Source of the DNA: Alloalcanivorax mobilis
GTDB taxonomy: Bacteria; Pseudomonadota; Gammaproteobacteria; Pseudomonadales; Alcanivoracaceae
Assembly: GCF_002864685.1 (NCBI RefSeq)
Contig: NZ_NMQZ01000001.1
Location: 186,001-250,000 of the forward strand
Direction of reading: 5' to 3'
Length of the DNA stretch: 64,000 bases
Shown here: positions 58,553 to 64,000 of the stretch, one piece after another
Numbering within the stretch: the stretch's first letter is position 1
Layout of the letters: every line of letters begins with the position of its first letter
Made by a program: the position numbers and the translations under genes
The notes under the pieces: generated by a model
Told to the model about the DNA's origin: nothing
Database searches by the model: none
Seen by the model: the letters and a program-made list of their open reading frames with translations, nothing else

Positions 58553-60883
58553 GTGCCTACACTTCGTGTCATTAAGACGGGCCTGCTGGGCTTGCTCACC
58601 TTGCTGGTGCTGCTGCATGCGCCATTGGCCAGTGCGCAGGCGCAGCCGCAAGCCGCCCACGGCGGGACTGCCGAAGCGCCGGGCTATGCGGCCCTGGCGG
58701 ACATTCTCGAAAACGAAGGCAGCCGTCAGGCCCTGATTGATGAGCTGCGGGCACTGCAAGCCGCGCGCGGCGGCGATGCCGCCAGCGAACCCCTGGGCGT
58801 GCAAGGTGAAGTGCCGCCAGAAACCATCGCCGCCGAAGCGCCCAGTGGCCAGAGCGCCGAGCAGGTCTCGTTCGCGCGCCGGCTTGCCGAGGCCACCGCC
58901 AACGTGGCCAGCAACATGGGCAACAATGTGGACGCCCTGCTGACCGCCGTGGCCGGGCTGACCGGCGCCGATCAGGTGAGTGATGCCGGGCCGCGCATCG
59001 ACAGCGCCGCGGTGACGCGCGCGGCGATTCATCTCGCCATCGTCATTGTTGGCACCTTCGTGGTGTTCTTTGTGCTGCGCGCCGTTGCCGCACCGATATT
59101 CCGAGGGCTGAGCCGGTGGTGCGCCCACGGCTCGGAAAAAATGGCCATGCTGCGCACCCTGCTTGGCGTGCTGGTGGCCGCGGTGGTGGACCTGATTGTG
59201 GTGGCGCTGGCGTACACCGCCGGCGGGCTGATCGCCACTTTTATGATTGGCGAATCGGGCACCATGGAAACGCGATTCTCCCTGTTTCTGAATGCCTTTT
59301 TGATCGTCGAGCTGGTCAAGGCGGCGCTGCGCATGGTGTTCGCCGCCCGCTACGACAGCCTGCGGCTGATGCCGGTGCAGGCCGACCAGGCCCATTATGT
59401 GAACCGTTTTCTGGCCAACCTGGCGGGTTGGATCGGCTACGGCATGCTGGTGCTGGTGCCGATCATCAACTTCAATCTTTCCCCCGCGCTGGGCGCCAGT
59501 GTCGGCACCCTGATCATGCTGGTGGCGCTGCTGTACGCGGCGGTCGTGGTGATCCGCAAGCGTGCCGTGGTGCGCCACGCGCTGTTCGCCAAGGCCGAAC
59601 AGGCCAGCGGCCCGGGGCGGCTGTTGCTGCGTTTGCTGGGGCGCACCTGGCATCTGCTGGCGCTGGTTTACGCGCTGATCGTGTTCGGGGTCACCGTGAT
59701 CAACCCGGATACGGCCTTGCCGTTCGTCGCCCTGGCCACGCTTAAAACCCTGATCTATGCCGGCGTCGGGATGTTGGTGGCGGTGGTGCTCGGCCAGTTG
59801 ATCGGCAAGGAAATCGTGCTCTCGGAGCGGCTCAACACCAGCATGCCGAGGCTGCAAACCCGGGTAAATCTGTACGTGCCCACGGCGCTTAAGGTGATCC
59901 GCGCCCTGATTCTGATTCTGGTGGTGCTGTTGTCCCTGGATGCCTGGCAGGTCTATGACCTGGCCGCCTGGTACGCCACCGAAGCCGGCGCCCACGCGGT
60001 GGCCGTGCTGCTGCACATTCTGCTGATCCTGATTGTCGCCGGGGCCATCTGGATTGGTCTGGCGAGCCTGATCGAGCAGCGCCTGAGCCCACGGGAGAAC
60101 ACCAGCCCGGCGGCGGCGGCGCGCGCCGAAACGCTGTTGGGGCTGTTCCATACCACGCTGGCGATCACCATCATCATCATGACCGTGATGATCGTGCTCT
60201 CCGAGATCGGCATTAACATCGGACCGCTGATCGCCGGTGCCGGGGTGCTGGGTCTGGCGGTCGGCTTTGGCGCGCAGAAGCTGGTGCAGGACGTTATTAC
60301 CGGTGTCTTTATTCAGCTTGAGAATGCCATGAACACCGGCGATTTCGTCAGCGCCGGGGGCAATTCGGGCACCGTGGAACGGGTCGGCATCCGCTCGGTT
60401 TCCCTGCGTGATTTGTACGGTACCTTCCATATTATTCCGTTCTCTTCGGTGGACGCGGTGTCCAACTTCACCCGCGAGTACGGCAATCATGTGGGTGAGT
60501 ACGGCATTGGTTATCGCGAGAGCATCGACGATGCCATCGTTCAACTGGAAGCCGCCTTCGAAGAACTCAAGGAAGGGCCGCATAAGGACAATATCCTGGC
60601 ACCGATGACGGTGGCCGGGGTAACCGCTCTGGCGGACAGCTCGGTGAATATCCGGGTGGTGATCAAGACTACCCCAGGCAATCAATGGGCGGTGGGGCGT
60701 GCCTACAACCGGCTGGTCAAGATCTACTTCGATAAAGCAGGCATTGAGATTCCGTTCCCGCACACCACGCTGTACTTTGGCGAGGACCGGGACGGCAAGG
60801 CGCCGCCGGCCAACATCCGCGTGCTCGGCGATGAGCACCGCGTGGTGGACACTCAGAACGGCGACGGTGACGGTAAAGCCTGA
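58553..60883 (+). CDS. Large MscS-type mechanosensitive ion channel protein
   Basis: This is a 776-residue inner-membrane protein with a signal peptide (about 1-28, ending ASAQA), a short periplasmic domain and about ten or eleven transmembrane helices. A MscS core follows: the pore-helix region LIAGAGVLGLAVGFGAQKLV (about 560-579) with VQDVITGVFIQLE and the beta domain SVSLRDLYGTFHIIPFSSV. It would release solutes on osmotic downshock. The start is GTG at 58553 after an AGGGAGGG sequence. It is larger than MscS itself (about 286 residues). A hairpin terminator follows at 60927. Confidence 0.9.
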   Translation: MPTLRVIKTGLLGLLTLLVLLHAPLASAQAQPQAAHGGTAEAPGYAALADILENEGSRQALIDELRALQAARGGDAASEPLGVQGEVPPETIAAEAPSGQSAEQVSFARRLAEATANVASNMGNNVDALLTAVAGLTGADQVSDAGPRIDSAAVTRAAIHLAIVIVGTFVVFFVLRAVAAPIFRGLSRWCAHGSEKMAMLRTLLGVLVAAVVDLIVVALAYTAGGLIATFMIGESGTMETRFSLFLNAFLIVELVKAALRMVFAARYDSLRLMPVQADQAHYVNRFLANLAGWIGYGMLVLVPIINFNLSPALGASVGTLIMLVALLYAAVVVIRKRAVVRHALFAKAEQASGPGRLLLRLLGRTWHLLALVYALIVFGVTVINPDTALPFVALATLKTLIYAGVGMLVAVVLGQLIGKEIVLSERLNTSMPRLQTRVNLYVPTALKVIRALILILVVLLSLDAWQVYDLAAWYATEAGAHAVAVLLHILLILIVAGAIWIGLASLIEQRLSPRENTSPAAAARAETLLGLFHTTLAITIIIMTVMIVLSEIGINIGPLIAGAGVLGLAVGFGAQKLVQDVITGVFIQLENAMNTGDFVSAGGNSGTVERVGIRSVSLRDLYGTFHIIPFSSVDAVSNFTREYGNHVGEYGIGYRESIDDAIVQLEAAFEELKEGPHKDNILAPMTVAGVTALADSSVNIRVVIKTTPGNQWAVGRAYNRLVKIYFDKAGIEIPFPHTTLYFGEDRDGKAPPANIRVLGDEHRVVDTQNGDGDGKA

Positions 60884-60926
60884 GTCGTGGCCGGCGGGCG
60901 GCGTTTCGGGCCGCCCGCGCAACCGC

Positions 60927-60956
60927 CAACAAAGGCGCCTCAGGGCGCCTTTGTTG
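60927..60956. terminator. Hairpin terminator after the MscS-type gene
   Basis: Perfect 13-bp arms (CAACAAAGGCGCC, 60927-60939, and its complement, 60944-60956) are separated by 4 nt. The AAA/TTT at the stem base makes it plausible on both strands, although no long T tract follows. Confidence 0.75.
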
Positions 60957-60984
60957 TGTCAGGGCGAAGTTGTGTCAGGGCGAA
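60953..60984. repeat. 16-bp tandem duplication
   Basis: GTTGTGTCAGGGCGAA is directly repeated without spacer at 60953-60968 and 60969-60984. The first copy begins in the terminator stem. Confidence 0.85.
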
Positions 60985-61130
60985 TCACATTCACCGCCGC
61001 GCTTAAACAGCCAGGGCCGGGCGGAGCCGCCGATGTGGGCGCGACCCGAGGTTAATCCGGGCAGCATAAAAAAGGTTCATCGCGGAATAGCGGGAATTGA
61101 CTCAATGCCGATCCATTTCCCATCGCCGCT

Positions 61131-61528
61131 GACGCCCTGTTGGGCGTCCTACTTTCTTGCTTGTCCAAGAAAGTAGGCAAAGAAGGACACCCCGTTGTGT
61201 CGCCCTTCGGGTTCCCGAGTCGCGGGAAATTGGTGGCCGGGTCGGCGACGAGACGACATCCTGTCGTCCGCCGCCTCAGTTGGCCGTCCCTGGCCAACTG
61301 ACCCTATCAATTTCCCACGCCTCGGCGACACAACAAGGGGGAGGGCCCTCCAGAGCGGCACGACCGGGCCGTCACGGTCCTGGCGGTGCTATGGACCCGT
61401 GGCGGTGACGCTGCTCAGTGAGCGGGACAAGGGCGGTGCCTGGAGAGAGCTGTTTGGCCAGGGATGGCCAAACAAACAGCGGCCAGGGATGGCTCGAGCG
61501 GTCCCGGAAGGCACCGCCCTTGTCCCGC
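61131..61528. repeat. Composite of nested inverted repeats in a 0.77-kb gene-free region
   Basis: Seven perfect or near-perfect inverted repeats are packed here. They are 61131-61137/61142-61148; 61148-61159/61166-61177 (12 bp); 61194-61204/61324-61334 (11 bp) enclosing 61224-61232/61308-61316, 61252-61258/61262-61268 and 61277-61285/61292-61300; and 61422-61440/61510-61528 (19 bp) enclosing 61451-61459/61466-61474. Open frames across it, including one of 184 codons at 61195-61749, are by-products of the repeats. Together with the flanks at 60985-61130 and 61529-61597 no gene is seen between 60884 and 61651. Confidence 0.8.
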
Positions 61529-61597
61529 GTCCCCAATCAAGCTGCCCACCCAATCACGATCCAGGAAAGTCGCTTCCCGCTAAAGCGCGAAGAACCA

Positions 61598-61622
61598 TAA
61601 AAAAGGCCGGCATAAGCCGGCC
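61598..61622 (-). terminator. Rho-independent terminator for the PF10118 gene
   Basis: A GGCCGGC/GCCGGCC stem with a 4-nt loop is followed on the minus strand by six T residues, about 30 bp after the stop codon of the leftward gene. Confidence 0.92.
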
Positions 61623-61651
61623 GAAGGATGCGTTCAGGCGCAGGGCAGGTA

Positions 61652-62497
61652 TCAGGCGGCGTCGCGCTGCAGGGCGGGGGCCACCAGGGTGTCGAATTGC
61701 TCCAGGAACTCACGGTTGTCGTGGTCCCACGGGTGAAAACCGGGTTTGAACCAGTCCAGCCAGGCGCGCGCGCTATAACGGAAAATGCCGCGTTTGCCCA
61801 GGCTGTGGCGCATCACGGCGCGCCAGGATTTGCCATCGAACAGGCCGCCACTAACGCGTACGTTGTTCAGGTAGAAAGGCACGAACAGGGCGAAGAACAC
61901 CGACGTGGAAAGCACCAGCGAAAAGCTGCGCAGCGCGTAGGCGCCGGGCTGGTCATCGGAGCCCACCACCTGTCGGTAAACATCGAACGCCACCGCCTTG
62001 TGTTCGGTCTCTTCCAGGGCATGCCAGTTCCACAGGGCCTGGTAACCTTCATCGGCGCCGTCGAGAATTTCCGGCAGGCTGAGCAGCCCGTCGGCGAGGA
62101 TCGCGGTGAGGTGCTCAAGGGCCACGGTACCGGCCAGTTGGAAAGCGGCGGGGGTGCGTTTCTGGATCTGTTTCAGTAGCGCCGCCACCGACCTTTCCTG
62201 GGCGTCAATCGGCACGCCGGCCCGGGCCACGTGCTCGTTATACTCTTCGTGCTCGCGGCCGTGCATGGCTTCCTGACCGATAAAGGCGGCCACCGCTTTT
62301 TTCAGATCCGGGTCCTGGACCCGGTCACGGTAGTGGCGCACGCTGTCGATAAAGAAGCGTTCGCCCACCGGGAAAAACAGGCTCAGCGTATTGAGAAACT
62401 GGCTCACATTGCGGCCATCGCGGTGCCAGTCGAGGGCCTTGGCGGCGTCCAGATTGAAGTGCAGATTGCGGCGTGTCGGCAGTATATTGATGGCCAT
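61652..62497 (-). CDS. Predicted metal-dependent hydrolase (PF10118-like)
   Basis: This is a 281-residue all-helical protein that resembles the PF10118 predicted metal-dependent hydrolases. Repeated Glu/His motifs typical of a di-metal four-helix bundle are visible: GQEAMHGREHEEYNEH (about 91-106), ALEHLTA (about 140-146) and WHALEETEHKAVAFDVY (about 172-188). Its reaction is unknown. The start is the ATG at 62497 with GAGG upstream; a GTG two codons earlier is also in frame. It ends in a strong terminator. Confidence 0.85.
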   Translation of the reverse strand: MAINILPTRRNLHFNLDAAKALDWHRDGRNVSQFLNTLSLFFPVGERFFIDSVRHYRDRVQDPDLKKAVAAFIGQEAMHGREHEEYNEHVARAGVPIDAQERSVAALLKQIQKRTPAAFQLAGTVALEHLTAILADGLLSLPEILDGADEGYQALWNWHALEETEHKAVAFDVYRQVVGSDDQPGAYALRSFSLVLSTSVFFALFVPFYLNNVRVSGGLFDGKSWRAVMRHSLGKRGIFRYSARAWLDWFKPGFHPWDHDNREFLEQFDTLVAPALQRDAA

Positions 62498-62587
62498 GAT
62501 CACGTACCTCTAATGATTGTTACATTACTCAATGATACCTTTGGTCAAACATACGGCAAGTGGTTTTTCTAGAAGGGGTTGGCAGCA

Positions 62588-63568
62588 GTGACAGACGATA
62601 AACACAAAAAGGCAAGTCGTTTACTCGACGCCCTGGTGGCGCACTTCCAGGAGCAGCTGGCGCCGGCGCACCTGGACGCCTGGCTGGAGCAGGAGCTGGA
62701 TGCCCTGTTGGCGCAGGCCGCCACGGTGCGTCTGGACGAGGTGGTGAGCGCCGAACAGATCAATACCACGGTGCGTAAATACGCGGTGCAGATGGAGCTG
62801 GGCGGTGGCATTCCCGAGCTGGTCGGCGATCTGGTGGAGCGGCTTTACCATCACGGCATTCAGGAGCAGCGCAGCATTGGCGAGGTGGTCGATGAAGCCA
62901 CCATCACCGCCCTGCTCGATAAGATTCTGGAAATTCCCCTGTCACGGCGCGGCATCGGCTGGCTGAGCCGTAACCCGGTGCTCCTGGCGCTGCTCGCCGG
63001 CGGCGCCCAGCTGGGTGTGAAAACCTGGCTGCATCAGGGCATTCCCGAGAGCGTGCGCGGTCTGGTCGGCCAGCGCATGCCGGCGCGCTGGCGGGCGAGT
63101 CTGGAGGTGCGTCTCCAGGAGTGGCTGATCGAACGGGTGCGGGCGCTGATGGCCGACCCCTGGTTATACAGTGACGACAATGTGGCGTCGTTGCGCGAAC
63201 TGATTCTGGTGGCCTGGCAGGAATTCTCCGAACGCCCGGTCACCGAGCTGCGTGAACTGTTGAGCAGCGAGGACATCCAGGAACTGTTCGTGATCGGCTA
63301 CGATTTCTGGCGACAGTTTCGCCGCAGTGAGTATTTTGCCACCCTGCTGGACACCGCCATCGGCGCGTTCTTCGAGACCTATGGCCGCACCACGCTGGTG
63401 GAGATGATCGATGAAGTCGGTATTCAGCGTGATGACCTGCTCGACGACGCCCGCCGGTTTGCGCCGCCGGTGGTGGAACTGCTGCGCGAGCGGGGCCTGC
63501 TGGATGCCTGGCTGCGCCGCCACCTGGAGCCGTTCTTCTTCAAGCCCGAAACCTTGGCTCTGTTATAA
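62588..63568 (+). CDS. Hypothetical protein, mostly helical
   Basis: I do not recognise this 326-residue protein. It is rich in Leu, Glu and Arg and appears largely alpha-helical. One hydrophobic segment (NPVLLALLAGGAQLGV, about 140-155) could be a weak membrane or buried helix, and no signal peptide is present. The start is probably the GTG at 62588, 9 bp after AAGGGG; a TTG at 62579 is in frame. It is divergent from the PF10118 gene with about 90 bp between starts, so the two may be coregulated. Confidence 0.75.
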   Translation: MTDDKHKKASRLLDALVAHFQEQLAPAHLDAWLEQELDALLAQAATVRLDEVVSAEQINTTVRKYAVQMELGGGIPELVGDLVERLYHHGIQEQRSIGEVVDEATITALLDKILEIPLSRRGIGWLSRNPVLLALLAGGAQLGVKTWLHQGIPESVRGLVGQRMPARWRASLEVRLQEWLIERVRALMADPWLYSDDNVASLRELILVAWQEFSERPVTELRELLSSEDIQELFVIGYDFWRQFRRSEYFATLLDTAIGAFFETYGRTTLVEMIDEVGIQRDDLLDDARRFAPPVVELLRERGLLDAWLRRHLEPFFFKPETLALL

Positions 63569-63574
63569 AGAGCG

Positions 63575-63776
63575 ATGCAGGATGAAGGATACAGGCGCGG
63601 GGAGAGGTGTCTGAACAGGCACGCCGTGCCCCGCGCTGAAAGGCCATTCGGCCGGGTAAAAAAAGAAAGAAAATAAGAAAAAGCCGTTGCGCTCGCAACG
63701 CTTAACGCCACACTGATAATCCTGAATCCTGAATCCTGAATCCTGAATCCTGAATCCTGAATCCTGAATCCTGTAT
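63575..63776. repeat. Heptamer-bounded inverted element F
   Basis: The left array has three units (63575-63595: ATGCAGG, ATGAAGG, ATACAGG). The right array has seven perfect CCTGAAT units plus one CCTGTAT (63721-63776), inverted relative to the left. The core at 63596-63711 closely matches element E. It includes a GCGCGGGG (63595-63602) / CCCCGCGC (63629-63636) stem and a CGTTGC/GCAACG hairpin. The element fills the space between two convergent stop codons (6 bp and 4 bp away). Confidence 0.92.
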
Positions 63777-63780
63777 CCTT

Positions 63781-64000
63781 CTAAGCCGGTCCCGGTCCGG
63801 GGGCGCCGATCAACGGCCTTTGACGACGCAGCAGGTCCAGCAGCAGGTCTTCGGCCACCGGCTTGCTGATCAGGTAGCCTTGAATGCTGTCGCACCCCAT
63901 GTCGCGCAGGATTTCCAGATGCTGGTGGGTCTCCACGCCCTCCGCCACCACGCTCATGTTGAGGCTGTGCGCCATCTCGATGATGGCCTTGGTGATGGCG
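63781..64000 (-). CDS. EAL-domain protein, C-terminal part (cyclic di-GMP phosphodiesterase)
   Basis: The minus strand is open from the window edge to a TAG at 63781-63783. The visible C-terminal 72 or so residues contain AHSLNMSVVAEGVET, the conserved EGVET motif of EAL phosphodiesterases, followed by GCDSIQGYLISKP, the QGY(L/F)xxxP end motif. The protein probably hydrolyses cyclic di-GMP. The rest, including any sensor or GGDEF domain, lies outside the window. Heptamer element F abuts its stop codon. Confidence 0.88.
   Translation of the reverse strand, partial: AITKAIIEMAHSLNMSVVAEGVETHQHLEILRDMGCDSIQGYLISKPVAEDLLLDLLRRQRPLIGAPGPGPA

Noticed and set aside
61195-61749. 184-codon open frame in the repeat-rich gap
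   Set aside because: It runs through several perfect inverted repeats and then antisense into the PF10118 gene; the composition is Arg/Gly/Pro-rich and fits non-coding GC-rich DNA.
63721-63776. Possible CRISPR-like or coding microsatellite array
   Set aside because: The 7-bp units are directly contiguous with no spacers, and the array lies outside genes, so it is neither CRISPR nor a coding repeat.

Overview
The window is the chromosomal replication-origin region of a GC-rich gammaproteobacterium, most likely an Alcanivoracaceae member (Alcanivorax or a close relative). The main evidence is the order recF-dnaN-dnaA-oriC-rpmH-rnpA-yidC-mnmE followed further on by mnmG-rsmG-parA-parB-atpIBEFHAGDC-glmU-glmS. 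A wax ester synthase (WS/DGAT) that closely resembles, from memory, AtfA1 of Alcanivorax borkumensis and several fatty-acid genes (two acyl-CoA synthetases, an acyl-CoA dehydrogenase) agree. The species cannot be fixed from sequence reading alone.

Layout. 1-3656 (minus): recF (running off the left edge), dnaN, dnaA. 3657-4034: oriC with DnaA boxes, a GC-rich block, DnaA-trio-like triplets and an AT-rich unwinding region. 4035-7960 (plus): rpmH, rnpA, yidC, mnmE, without yidD. 7961-26749: a block of fifteen genes between mnmE and mnmG, which are adjacent in Pseudomonas. It holds a diguanylate cyclase, a DUF2254 membrane protein, fumC, an AlkK-like acyl-CoA synthetase, an orphan RND adaptor, a YgjP-type metallopeptidase, gdhA, a GST, a cold-shock gene, atfA, a small winged-helix protein, a HAD phosphatase, an acyl-CoA dehydrogenase, an SDR and a CPA1 antiporter. 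26750-41895: mnmG, rsmG, parAB, the complete ATP synthase operon, glmU, glmS. 41963-64000: mixed housekeeping and accessory genes (haloacid dehalogenase, MsrAB fusion, mscL, cardiolipin synthase-like, acyl-CoA synthetase, solute-binding protein, thioesterase, quinone oxidoreductase, saccharopine-dehydrogenase-like, a large lipoprotein penicillin acylase, MerR, an EphD-like hydrolase-SDR fusion, MscS-type channel, PF10118 protein, an unrecognised protein, an EAL protein entering from the right edge).

Functional links. ParA and ParB are encoded about 29 kb from two perfect parS sites, both inside recF and both read as MFHVEH. Together with oriC they form the origin replication and segregation system. 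rpmH/rnpA/yidC, mnmE/mnmG/rsmG, atp and glmUS are growth-coupled core functions. The cargo between mnmE and mnmG and the right-hand third are rich in acyl-CoA and storage-lipid functions, in line with a hydrocarbon- or lipid-using lifestyle.

The least explained signal is a set of six intergenic elements (about 24.7, 31.1, 45.9, 49.6, 55.3 and 63.6 kb). They are bounded by arrays of 7-bp units, usually inverted relative to each other. The unit sequence differs between loci, and five of the six have an array within 15 bp of a stop codon. Two of them share one core but carry different terminal heptamers on one side. A second unexplained region is a gene-free stretch of about 0.77 kb at 60.9-61.65 kb filled with nested perfect inverted repeats. 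No tRNA, rRNA, CRISPR array or complete insertion sequence was seen.
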